From Stratiolaelaps scimitus (taxonomy: Eukaryota > Arthropoda > Arachnida > Mesostigmata > Laelapidae): a stretch of DNA of 64,000 nt. Under the pieces are notes generated by a model. That model worked only from the letters and a program-made list of their open reading frames with translations, was not told the origin of the DNA and made no database searches. The stretch is taken from positions 4,898,001-4,962,000 of the forward strand of contig JABWDB010000008.1 of assembly GCA_019614645.1 (NCBI GenBank), read 5' to 3'. A program made the translations under genes and the position numbers. Positions 1 through 11,760 of this stretch are shown here, piece by piece. Numbering within the stretch: the stretch's first letter is position 1; the number at the start of each line of letters is the position of its first letter.

Positions 1-717
1 TTATTTGTTTGGCCAACAAATAACATCGTTAGGTACAAGATAAGGAAATTATCCCTAATGTCCAACGAAAGAACGACTCTGGGCACTTAGTTATATTGCA
101 TACGGTGCGATAAGCAGTTTGCCTCGCGTATATGCACGGTATTGACACAGGCGACATCCACATCCCCTGAACGCAGCGAAATGCACACTCCGATAGAGAA
201 CGCGGCACGCTATCGGTCCTAGAGCCCCCATCGAATGGCCCTTCTTGCTAAGGCTTTAGGTGCGCCTTGACTTCGTGGTGTTTGTGCTCTGTCCAGGCAA
301 TATTGGTCGGCCACCCGTCGGCGAAGGGTTTTTCCAAGCTGGTCAAGGAGGCAATCGGGAGTTCCGGATGCATTCTGCCTATAGACAGCTAGCAAAGCCG
401 TCCATGTATTACTAGTCTATGCTGGCTGCACACAGCCAGGCTGCATGTGGCACGTCTGCGCCTTCCAGGTTCAGACTAGATGACTATAAGCAGACCGTTG
501 TCTCTTGGGAGAGGTGTGTGGCTTCTTTAAGATCTGTTTGGCACTTATTCAATTCTGTTCGGGCGTAAGGCAACAGAGACGAACGCGAACCTCAGTCGAA
601 CGAAAAAAGATAGCAGTCCGTCAAATACTATGCAATAGACGAAGGTAGGCGATCCAATACGAGAAAAATAGCTCGCGGTGATATGGTCTGTGGGAACAGA
701 GGAGATATACAGGCAGC

Positions 718-762
718 AGAGAGAGAGAGAGAGGAAGCCACACAAACGAGAGAGAGAGAGAA
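718..762. repeat. GA microsatellites
   Basis: Two GA runs, 719-733 and about 749-761, separated by GAAGCCACACAAAC. Further GA/CT runs are at 1069-1082, 9345-9367 (CT), 9547-9568, 12861-12880 (CT), 14271-14284 and 22738-22752. Confidence 0.85.
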
Positions 763-972
763 TCATTGTAGTGGAGTAGAATTTTCAAACGAGTTCAAGC
801 CAAGGTGATGGAATTGTATGCAGAATCCAACGCAATGTGGTACAACGAGTCCGGCGCTCTGTGCACAACATTAGATCTTCGCGACGACCGCTTGCGCCAT
901 CTTGCCCACATCGTCATTTTCACTCGCCCATGCTCAATTGAGTAATCGCCCATCAATTGTTCGTCTCGGAGC

Positions 973-1019
973 GTCTGGGCAACAGCTTCCTAAAGGATGT
1001 CTGGGCAACAGCTTCCTAA
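973..1019. repeat. 21-bp direct duplication
   Basis: GTCTGGGCAACAGCTTCCTA followed by A occurs at 973-993 and 999-1019, separated by AGGAT (period 26). Confidence 0.9.
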
Positions 1020-1817
1020 TGCTAATTTTGGCAAATTTCAATGTTAGCACAATTTGATAGAGAGAACGAGAGAGAGAGAGAGGCAGATGTGCAGATTGCT
1101 TTGGTAGACTTATGCAAATTCCGCTAAGTAAAGTCCACGTTAACATAATACATTGACGATGTTCACGAGTGGAGCGTGTTCGTTGAAAAACACGCACACG
1201 AACAATGGGTATAGTTCAACGTCGGCGTCGTTCTGGCTACGCCAGAAGCTCGCTCGTTCAGTTCGAGTGGTCGATCCACCCAGTCGTGTTCTGTTGTGCC
1301 GGCCGAGACGATTAGGATAGATTGGTCTTAGATATTATCATCCTTTTACCCCCTTTTTATGCACACGTGTCCTTAAAAATACCACCGACATCGACTCCTA
1401 GACTCCCATTCCTCCCTCCTATTGCTACAATGATTCTATGCAGGGGGTATACACACGCACACACACATACGCATCAACCCCAAGTTGATTTGGTATTGAT
1501 CGTATTTTATATTCGGGCTGACATAAAATTACAACTCACGAATAGCAGCAGCTGGCGGAGTTAACGCTTTTTCTGGCTTCTCGTTATCCTTGGCCGCAGG
1601 CCGGTAACGGCGGCGTTGCCGCCCTTCCACTCCGATTTGACGTTATGTCGGTCTCAAAGGAAGATCTTCGAACGCGTCGATCGTGACTATCTGTTCGATC
1701 GTACGTAGTAATCATGACAGATCCCTATGGGGAGTAAGTCAGGGGCGGCATGGATAGGGTGAATGGTGCGGTGGTGTAGCTTAGCCTTCTTGGGGCCTTA
1801 ATTTGACAGGCCGAGAA

Positions 1818-1846
1818 ATATATATATATATATATATATATATATG
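1818..1846. repeat. AT microsatellite
   Basis: Uninterrupted AT run. Similar runs are at 16702-16729, 22015-22037, 36774-36803, 36831-36844 and 43944-43963. Confidence 0.85.
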
Positions 1847-2358
1847 GAGGCGGAAAGAGGGGTATGGCGGTGATACCGATTTCACAGATTCCTGCACTTG
1901 GACGGCCAGTGGCCCCGGGGATATTTCAAAAGAGTCGCGACAGCAATGACAACAACAATAACGACCACAGAGCATGATGGAAATATGAACAGGTTGAATT
2001 AATAAAATCAAGGCTACCAAGTCGACAACCAGGTTTTCGTACATACGATTATGTTTCTTTTCGGACTTCGTCGCGTCTACTGTGTAATAAGTAAAGCGAG
2101 ATTTTATTTGTTAGACGAGAGGGTGGTCGAGTAGCATAGACTCTTCGAGCTGGAACATATTCGGATTGGGATGTATCAGAAATATGCAGGGCTGTTCACC
2201 TTCAGGGATCTTCGATTCGATACATGAGCAAAATACAGCTTTACAGCTTCTCTTTATACATTGGGTTCTGTTTGAATCATCTCGGTTTTGAACAAACATA
2301 AGAATAAAACGCCGAAAGTAAACGCTAAGCAAGTTCTCGATTTAAGACACATTCACAT

Positions 2359-2391
2359 AATAATAATAACAATAATAATAATAATAATAAG
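2359..2391. repeat. AAT microsatellite
   Basis: AAT units with one C interruption. Confidence 0.85.
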
Positions 2392-2691
2392 CCTACGCTT
2401 TCCTCCGTATGATTAGCCAGCCAGCTTCCTCATCGACGCTATAGCCACCATTGGGCAACGAAGGTTTGACCACAGTCGCTCCACGGCTAACACAGAAACA
2501 AGAACATCGTTCGCGAATTTCCGAGCTATGATACCGACGGCAGCTACTCGTTGTGCGATGGCGGACTGTTTGAACACCACTGTGGCGACAAGACGATACG
2601 CGAAACGCGTCTCTAGGTCCTGCCGTCGCTACGTATGAAGTAGCCTGCCAGAGGTTTTTGCGGGATGTTCGTGTCCATCCCGCCTTCTCTC

Positions 2692-2715
2692 GCTCTCTCT
2701 CTCTCTCTCTCTCTT
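2692..2715. repeat. CT microsatellite
   Basis: CT run at the 5' edge of a GC-rich block, followed by TTCGCAG, which also looks like a splice acceptor. Confidence 0.8.
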
Positions 2716-3160
2716 CGCAGCTGCCGCCGTCCCCCCTTTTGCATCTCCAACATCTCCTAGTGCTAAGCCTCCCGGGTGATCCATGTAGCAGCAAGCGCCG
2801 TTTTTCCATCAGCTGCTCCCTCGGCTGTCGACTCAGCCTGCCAGCCCTCAGTCAGCCCAGCTACCACTGGGTATTGGCACCCAGTCAGTCCTTAGCGGTC
2901 TTCACCCGCTTTGCCCAGAGCCCAGTCGGCCACCACAGGGTCTACTGCTGCTGCTTCGTCCTTTTCCCCATCTTCTTCATTGCAGGGCTCGCTTCGCTTC
3001 GATGCTGGCGGATCGCCTGCTCTCCGCTGCCTTGCTCCTGCTGCTCCTTCGTGCCTCGTCATTCTCCTGTGATCGCATCGCAGGACGAGAGAGAAATCCT
3101 CTGCCTTCTCTCATCGTCGAAGGATTATTGTCAACTCATCCACTCGGCGAAGCCAGGGCA

Positions 3161-3180
3161 GGACGGACGGACGGACGGAC
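3161..3180. repeat. GGAC tetranucleotide repeat
   Basis: Five GGAC units in a GC-rich block. Confidence 0.85.
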
Positions 3181-4930
3181 ACACAGGCCGACCGGCCAAC
3201 GAAGGCGGTCGAGACGAGAGCCGGCCCGAGGAGGGCGCGGGCCCTTGGCCAAGCTGGCCAGGACGACGTCAACAGCAGCACCCGGGCCACCGGGCAAGTA
3301 ACGAGCCGATGAAGTAACGGGCGAAGCCAGTCCAGCAAAAGTATAGTCTGCCTCAGTACCGTTTGCATCCTCGTGCTTGCTGCATCCTCCTGCTGCGAAT
3401 ACGAATAGTACTCGTAGTAGTAGTAGTAGCAATAGTAGTATAGCTCCATCTCTCTTCTCTCGATTTATCCCTCATTCGTTCGTGTCCGATGAACCTGCGC
3501 TCTTCTTCCGCTCTCGCGAGAGAACTCGGCGTACAACGGCGTCAGTGCATCATTTGCCAAGCGTCCCGTCATCCGTCCCTCGCAGGCCGTCAGACAGCTC
3601 ACGCTCGGGCCAACATCGGCCGTAAGCCTACCGGCGCTACGGCCCCCGACAGCCTACGGCTGCTGCCTAGACCTAGCCTGGTCAGCCACCAGCTGGATGT
3701 CTACTGCGAGTATGTACCGACACCGATAACAACTCCCTGCTGCTGTCCACGGGTAGGCGGCCGCCGGAGACCTCAGCAGCCGACGCCGCCGCCGCCTATT
3801 GCCGTCATTGCTTCGCCCGCCAGGACAGCATCGCGCAGCGCATCCTTCAACGATCAGCGCGAGCTGTCCTGTGTACTACCACGGACTGTTGATCAAACAC
3901 TCGCTGATCTAGACTAGCCTGCGAGGCTGATTGGCTCGCCATCGTACACCGAAGAAAAACACTGGCAATTGTTGCAGGCTAGGCTCAGGCTGGCAGAGCT
4001 GAAAGTAGCTATAATAGCTCGGGCACATCGATAGTATTACGGCAATGGGTGCATAGCGCGTCCGGCGGCCAGAAAACTGTATGAGCGCCGAATTGGTACA
4101 ACCATGCAGATGGATAAAGATGCACGCACACTCAGCTCAACCGACACATAGTCAGTAGACTAATAAGAGGCCCAGCAATGCTGTCGCTGCATGTGGCTGC
4201 GGTAGCATTTGGCCGTATCATGACCTACACAACATGGCCTTGACATCTAACGAAAAATAATAATAGAACAATGTAATGAGAGGATGGAGATTGCTTAGAG
4301 GAGACATACACACAAATTACGATCTATTGGCGGTAGTTGATTATTAGGATTGGCTCCAAAATATAATAGCCTATCAGTGCTATAATAACTGACGGAGTAC
4401 CCGCCCCTAGCGACAAGCAAGAGGGCACTTTGCCAATAGGCTTACCGAATATCGACACAGAGCGCCAATTCTGACTTATACATGTCGTTTGCTTTAATGC
4501 GTGTTTTTGTTCTGCTGCACTGACTTCTTTGGTCATTCTCAGTGGTTACGTTAGCCCCTGTTTTATCTTATATGCTTAAGAGGTGTAACAAAATGCGGTT
4601 CCATTGATAAACCAAAACTTTGTACTAGTCCCATATTCGTTTACCGCGCAGATTTCAACAGTGGGACTAGGATAACGTATGTCATGAGGTATTCAAGTAA
4701 TCCTTATACCTTTAAGGGTAGCTGAGGTTCCGACCTTCAGACTTACGGGAAGGCATGATCGCGTTGGGTGGCACCGTTTAGTAAATGGTATGGGCCGTTC
4801 CGTTCGATTTTGAAACGCAAACTATATCAAAGTCGATTTAATTGGGTGATGTCCGTCAGCTGGCGGGCGCTCAGGCGCGACCTGGTGGCGAGTAATGCTG
4901 CCAGCAGCCATTAGCCAATGCGGCACTCGC

Positions 4931-4938
4931 TATAAAAG
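4931..4938 (+). promoter_or_regulatory. orphan TATA box TATAAAAG
   Basis: TATAAAAG in the context CTCGCTATAAAAGCCAG is a good match to a core promoter. No clear initiator lies 30 bases on. The GC-rich block downstream (5.1-6.05 kb) has open frames and a donor-like GCGAGTGAGT at about 5245, so it could be an unseen 5' exon. Confidence 0.3.
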
Positions 4939-5288
4939 CCAGAGCATCCAATGGCATTTTCGCGCACACGCGCACATAACTCTAATTTTATCGTGTGTAC
5001 GCATTCGTTTTCCTTTGGATGCGGGCATGCATGACTGCATGCAATCCTTGCCTAAACCAGGGTACTAGGGCCTACTAACAGCAGTATCACACTCGCTCCA
5101 TACCACGACCCCCTGGCGGGAATCGCCTCGATCGCCTCAGCCGCCGTTCGGGTCCTGTTCGGTGGAACAGGACTGCATTGGGCGGCCATTTGCCGAGAAT
5201 GACCGTCTCATCAGCAAACCCGACCCGAGCGACTCGACAGCCAGCGAGTGAGTAGAAGAGGAGGAAATATCGTTAGCCGGAAATACCC

Positions 5289-5314
5289 ACGGCGGCGGCG
5301 GCGGCGGCGGCGGT
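5289..5314. repeat. CGG trinucleotide repeat
   Basis: About eight CGG units within a GC-rich block that follows an orphan TATA box. A shorter GGC run lies at 10333-10351. Confidence 0.85.
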
Positions 5315-6144
5315 CAGACGGGTGTCGTGGCGCCCATTTTCAAACTTTTCCATTCTCCTCCGAGGCGACCTCGCCCTCTGCCTGCGTTCCGAGCCCTTCC
5401 AAGACCCCGTTTTCCATCCTGACCTCTCTCCGTCCGTCGCTCTCTGCCGACATCGCTAAGCACAGTCGCTTAACCTCGTCTAGGGCGATATCCGCCCGTG
5501 GATTTGCTGACTGGCGGGCTGTTAGCGAGGGGCAGCGTAAAGTAAATTCGCAGCATTGAAAGCGCTGCACAGCGCCAGCCGGACGACGTCAATGTGTCTA
5601 GGTCGTGGTCTAAGCTGGTCTGACCTTTACCTGTTCGACGGTCGGGTACAGGCAGACCGTGAAGTGGCGACTGACACTTGGTCTCCACCACGGATTGGTC
5701 AGGGGGGCTGGTCACAGAGATTCCACAGCTCGTTTTCGCTGTGGCTAGCCGGGTTTGTGGGCCCCCTGTGGACCGGTCCCACGGCCCGTCTCTGCCGACG
5801 TTTAATGAGTGCTCGTTCCATGGTCGCAGCGACGAAGACACGGTGCAGGACGCTGAGCCGGTCGCGCTCCCGGCTCGAGACACGGACTCGTCACGTCACC
5901 GAGTGTGCGCGCAGAGCGCCGCTTGTCCAAACTGCTGCTATCTATGGCAGACGGGTAGAATCGAGATAATAAGTTTGTTTCGACGTTGTTCATTTCGAGC
6001 AGCTTTCGCAAATGGCCTCACCCTGCCGAAGGTTAAGGTCATCCGCGTATATCACTTAGGGTAGGGGCAGCAGCTGGCGGCAGCGGTGGCTGGTGATGCT
6101 GACCTTAGGTTCATACATACTTCGGAGTGAGTCATTTGCCTCAC

Positions 6145-6160
6145 CTAGTTAGCTAACTAG
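6145..6160. repeat. 16-bp perfect palindrome
   Basis: CTAGTTAGCTAACTAG, no spacer. It could be chance. Confidence 0.7.
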
Positions 6161-8780
6161 CTGGCAACTTGTGATGTCTTTGCTTGTTACGTCACATGCC
6201 GTATAATAAATTACCAGTAGTAGCTAGACATTTTGGACGACTATTTCATTAAATGAACTCTTTTGACCACGCCAGGAAGTGAGAGTCCCAACAACGAGCT
6301 GATGAGCGCATTGGTGGCGTGGATTTTGCTGCAAAATTACACGCTTTATTGGAGCTTGTTAAGCAAACAAAATAACATGCGCGGAGCCTGTCTCGTTTCC
6401 GTGAAATGAGCAGGAAAAGGAGCACAATAACAGCTCATTAGTATTGTATTTCTATATAATAGAATAATTCTAACATGAAGCTTATTGTGTCAGTCGTGTT
6501 TTGTTCGTATTTGAAATTTCGCACTGGAGTTACGGGATTTCTACATTCGAAAACGAATGTCCAACGATAATGAATGAAATATAAGGACTCATATCAGGTG
6601 CTAGTGAAGAAGCCGTTTAACGTGAAGCTGCAATTTTACTGTGCGGATAGTAATTAATATTCAAAGTTTCGTGGATTTCATTTGCACGCGTGTGTGTGTG
6701 TTTGCGTGTGTGTGCGTGGCAAATCGGAATTATTTACAAATTCGCGTACCTTCTCCGCCAGGCACGACCTTGTCTATACCGGACCTTGAATCTTATTTCC
6801 AATGTCTCCCAGAACGGTTGAGTTGCGTCGGAGAGAGGCAGAGAGAGGGAGAGCGAGAGAGAGAAGCAATGATTCGAATTTTCCAAGATTCGTCCCGAGC
6901 CGCACTCCGGGGGGCCACAGCTGTCGGATCAAGTAATTAAGCAGCTGGTCTAAGATTAGTCAGCGGGCGAGACTCCCTGCTCCGCCGCCTCTGTATTGAA
7001 ATTCACGACAGCAAACTAACGAACCAACCCAGTTCTCGTTTTCAGTTTATTCATCAAGTCAATGAATATGAACGATTTTTCGTCCTATTTAATACCACAG
7101 CTATATCATTTTTTCCGCACTGACTAACGCGTTTCGGAGGGTCAATTCGAAAAATGCATATATAATAAACACATTCAGATAGCCCTGTAACTTTGCGCAT
7201 TCTTTGCGGGCTAGTCGTTTTGACCGATAGAAGTCCTTTTTGTCTCGCTGAACGAGCAACGAAGAACCCGTTCAAAGCATTACTTGACTACTAATTCAAT
7301 ATATATATATATTCGCAAAATAATTGCTGGTCCCTCTTCTGCAAAGCTCGTCACGCTACACGCCGTTGTCCCGCTTGAAACTCGCCTGAAATTCGGCGTC
7401 AAAACAGACTAGTAGACGTATGGCCTCTTCCGTCCACCTGCTCCCCTCCCCCCTCTCTCTCTCTCTCTTTCATTTTGTTCTCCAGCACGACGCGTCGCTG
7501 AAGCAGCAGTGATGGATCATACGACACAACGTGCTTAGCATCGACAAAACGGACTACAGCTCACTTCGTCAGTGTGGAAGGCGCGGAACGTGCAAAGATG
7601 TGCCGTCTGCTGGAGATACCTGCTGCACCTCCTGCTCGGTTATCGTTGCCGGCGCTGGCCGACAAAACTACGTACGAAGAAAACGCCAGCCAGAAGGCAA
7701 CGCTCCTGTTAGACCGGGGAGAAAAGTCCGCATTGACGATTTGGTATAAGAGCTTGTCTTCTTCGTCTTCTCTGTCAGCAATTTGAAAACTATTCTTCTT
7801 CACTCCTCTGGTTAGTCCAATAAATACAGGGCAATTTTAACAACGGCATAGACGAGTGCAATGTATTTGATGAATCCTCCGGTATAGCAGGTCCATAATA
7901 TATACTAACATGTCATTTATATCATATAGGAGGTCTATTGCACAAAATCGCAAAAACGCACTATAAACGAATTGTATAATTTAGTGATACAGCTATATTT
8001 AGGTAGAATTTTTCCGTCGTTGTTAACCTTTATGTAATGCCAATTTGATCATTACTTTATGGAATATTCTCAAGTCTACTCCCAATACTACTATATATTC
8101 GTTCTCGATTCTGGAATTATTACCGAGACACATCGACGTAGGAGCCATCACAAAGGCGGAAGCATGCTGACACAATTGAAGGGAAATATCTCGTTATTTT
8201 TACAGAGGGTGCAAAAGCAACAATCCTCTATTTGAGCCAATGTCGCTAGGACGTATTGCCGATTTGAAGTATTTACCCATGCGCTTGTATACAATACACA
8301 ATACGAACGCTGGACAACGCTACAATAGTCCATATCTGTTGATATTTGAATGCCTAGATCATACATATATATTTGTAAACACCAAAATTGAAACCCGTAT
8401 GAAATTTTCTGCAACTTTATCTATTCGATGTTTGCTCTCTGATCAATCTCAGCCAATGGAAGACGTATCTATCAGCAACATATCGTTTGGCTTCGGATTT
8501 GATGCAACAGTTAATATCTGCTAGTTCTACTATGAACTATGCCTCCATCTTGCAGTTTCAGTTGCAAAGTGTCCTGATAGCACAGCGTGCCTTTTGCGCA
8601 ATGCCATGCATTTTACAATGAATATATAATGCTTGGCGAATCGCGCAGCGATTGCCAAGCCACATATGGCTGTTGTTGTTATTGTTGTTGGGTCTCGCTC
8701 GCTCGCTGGTACTGTATCTTCCATCGTTGTACACGTACAGTATAATGTCTATGGCGCACGTATGACCTGGGCTCCAGCCT

Positions 8781-11760
8781 TGGTTCCTATTCGTGGCTAA
8801 CGGCCAGACACACAGACAAGCTAGCAGAGCAAGGCCACCCCTCGCGCCCCCTCTCTTTGAGATACACAAGCCCAGGCAGGCCGGTACACGTATGCTGATT
8901 AGCTTCCTCCGAATGAAGGAGTCGGAGAAGCCGACAGACGTACAGGGTGTTGGGCGGGGCATTCGAACAAACCGACTGCCGACCACAGCCAACGAACTGA
9001 AGAGAAGTACCTAGATAGTCGTGGGCAGAAACGGGTGCAAGGGGGGGGGGGCCCAACGGTGAGTGGTACGGCCGACCAGGGAGGGCCGGTGAGAGTGGAA
9101 AGGGGTAAAAAGAAGCTGGTAGAAGTAGCCGCTGCACCGGTGATAGCGCAGCGAACATAAAAGCAATGAAGAAAGAACAGAACAGAAAAGAAGAAGTGAG
9201 CACAAAAAGGGGCAGTTCGCCCTGTCTGTCGGTCTGTTGGTCTCGCCTCCTTCTGAGATCTTTCGGATGAACTCGTCTCAGTGAACAAGCAGTGGTCGAC
9301 GACCATCTCGGCAGCACGGTTGCACTTTTCGGGTTGCCCCCGCCCCTCTCTCTCTCTCTCTCTCTCTGCGCATTCGTGGCTCTTATTCTCTCGGTAAAAC
9401 TTTTCACTGGAACAAGCAGATCGCAAGCAAGAATGAAGACAAGAACCGAGCATCAAAAGACGCACACTCCACGGACGCCGGGGGACACACTGCCGCAGTG
9501 CGGCAATCCTCTTCTCCAGAAGTAGAAATGAGAGTGAGACCGAGAGAGAGAGAGAGAGAGAAAGCGAGCGCAACGGGGACGTGTCTTAGAAAGAAACAGA
9601 AAATAGGGCCCCCTCTCATTCGCTGACACACACACACATGTAGCCGAAGTTCATGTCTCGTCTTAGCCCCTGGCTTAGGCCTGCGTTTCGTCGTCGCTCG
9701 CACGGGTCTCGTTCTTCTTCAACACCGTCGTTCCTTCGTCATCCTTCGTAGGCGTCGTCGTTGTCAGGAGTCTCATGTAGGGAGTCTCCTCCTTTCTAGA
9801 CGCCGCTTCGCGCTTCCTCGTTCGCCTTTCTCTTCGTAATAGAAGCCCCCCCACCCCCGCCCGGACGTTTGCCATTCGCATAGTTTGCCACCGCTAACCG
9901 ATACCACTACTCCACCAGCTCAGCCCAATCCGGCCCGACGCAACGCAGCCTGGCACAAGCCAGTCCTTCGCCAGTCTTTCGAGTCAGTCCCTCCAGGCTT
10001 CGCACTTCCAGACTTCGATGCAGACCACTCACCGCCACCATCGTCAGTAGCAGCCAGCGCCGTCGCCAACGCTACCGTGGACTCGGACTCAGGCTCTGTC
10101 GATACACCTTTCTGCTGCCGGTTCTCGGCTCAGTGGATGCGCCCGCCCCGAGGGAGGACCTGGCGCGTGTTTATCCCGCCATTGTATCGGAATCCGATCG
10201 GGTTACGTCCCACTGCCTCGCCACTGTGTGTCGACCACTTTTCCATACGTGTGGAACCAGCCAGCCCTTGTGGTGGTTTGACCTTGTGTACCATTTTAGG
10301 TTGAACGAGCTAGATAGACAGCAAGCGGCGGATGGCGGCGGCGGCGGCGGCAAAAGGAGCGACATTGGAGCAGCCGACGGCCGTTTCCTCATTTGGCTGA
10401 CGTATCTATCTATGTATACATGTATGTGGTTTAGCTATGTATGTGGCTCATTGCTGAACACACCGCGGCAGAACCTCCGTGGTTTCGCCGACAGCTTGAA
10501 CTAACTTCTAATATAACCAAGGGAAGGTCGATTTCGACAGTTCATAGGCATACATCGTGTAGCCATTTTAATACCATACAGTGTATCGACATCTTAATAA
10601 CGTGATGTTATGACAAGCTCTTGATATGCAATAGGTAACATAGTACAATATGTAATACTTGTTTTTTAGCTTTGCAATACAAGTTAGAAGCACGACTACA
10701 CGAATGAGGATATTTGCTGTATATAGCCCACAAACTAGAGGGAAACTGATTAGCACATAATAAGCAATTCACTTTCAAGAAAGTGTGAATTTTTTTCAGC
10801 GACATGAAAAAAAAAAAAAAGGATGCAAACTCATTCCTCTCCGGGTGGTTTGCGATAGTCGTCCTCCAAGAAGCGATTTCCGTTCGGCATATCCGTTCTA
10901 ACCAAACAGATGATCGAATGCTGACGTTCCGATTTGTATGTGGCCCAAAGGACGTTCGTGCACTGTGCAGCCGCGAACTCGGTCGAAGCCCATCATCAAT
11001 CCTTTCCAGGACGACTTGGCAATAACGCGTCATAGACGCAGTTTGTCGTTCGACATCGTTCAACGAGTGTCCCCATCGGGATACTAAGCGTAACACCGTT
11101 ACGCTAGCGGTGGGCTGAACCTGCCAGCAGTACCATCACTACAAACAACACTACCACTGCCGCCATCGTCAACGACACGGCCACCGAAATGTGTTTTTAT
11201 ATGTGCTCGTATGTGCAGCGGCCTCCAGTGCCACTTCATTCATCAAACGGCGCGCTCGGTTACGTACAGCTTCTCCCTCGCAGTCTCTCGCTCCGTTTCG
11301 CTGTCGCTTCCAGTGGCCGGGCCTATGTGGGGGTGTGAGCGGGTGTCTAGGGGCGTTTGTTTGTGTGTGTGTGCGTATTTCTGGGAGCCGAAGTGTCTGT
11401 CGGGAATCTGTCGGACACGAGCAGTGACCAGGCCGCGGATGCCCCGACCTAGCGAACAGCGAACGAGTTTGTTCACTGTGTACTTCCTTCGTCCGGGACT
11501 AATTAATCGTCGAGTACGACGAGCTGCACAGCTAGGAGGTAGTTCGTCGGCAGCAGTGGCGCCGTCTCACGCCGGTACATCGAAGAACACGATGGGAGGA
11601 TGGAACGCGTATAGGGATGTTAGGGGGTGAAAGCCGAACCCAACCAAAAGGAATCGGACCGTCAGGGAGTCCGGGAGCTGAGAAGAACAAAAATTCGAGA
11701 ACAACAACTATCACCGTGCACCAACCATTAGGGGGCATAAGTGACTAGCTAGATGGGTAG
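8781..11760. other. GC-rich, repeat-rich blocks, no gene assigned
   Basis: CT and GA tracts (9345-9367, 9547-9568), a poly-G run, a GGC run and an A14-type run near 10808. Long open frames on both strands overlap each other (8899-9573 -, 8787-9407 -, 9885-10304 +, 11211-11630 +) and are low-complexity. They could include non-coding exons. Confidence 0.4.

Larger units (their letters stand above)
1..2640. other. no gene recognised
   Basis: Mixed-composition DNA with GA, AT and AAT runs and one 21-bp duplication. Frames of 60-90 codons on both strands show no domain or splice structure. Confidence 0.5.
2641..3960. other. GC-rich block, open in several frames, no gene assigned
   Basis: Frames on both strands (2658-3317 +, 3489-3917 +, 3111-3449 -) are open because TA-rich stop codons are rare here. 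The conceptual peptides are Ser/Arg/Pro low-complexity. A donor-like GGGCAAGTAAC at about 3293 and a CT tract ending in CGCAG would allow a non-coding exon. CpG-rich, perhaps promoter-proximal. Confidence 0.4.
3961..8780. other. no gene recognised; GC-rich block at 5.1-6.05 kb
   Basis: Apart from the TATA box and CGG repeat, I see overlapping open frames at 5248-6064 with Arg/Ser-rich low-complexity products, AT-rich DNA at 6.1-8.5 kb, and a beta-rich but unrecognised 94-codon frame at 8240-8524 (+). Confidence 0.4.

Noticed and set aside
2658..3317. 219-codon plus-strand frame
   Set aside because: Low-complexity product in a GC-rich block that is open in other frames and on the other strand too.
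8787..9573. 206- and 224-codon minus-strand frames
   Set aside because: Overlap each other in different frames and contain translated GA/CT microsatellites.
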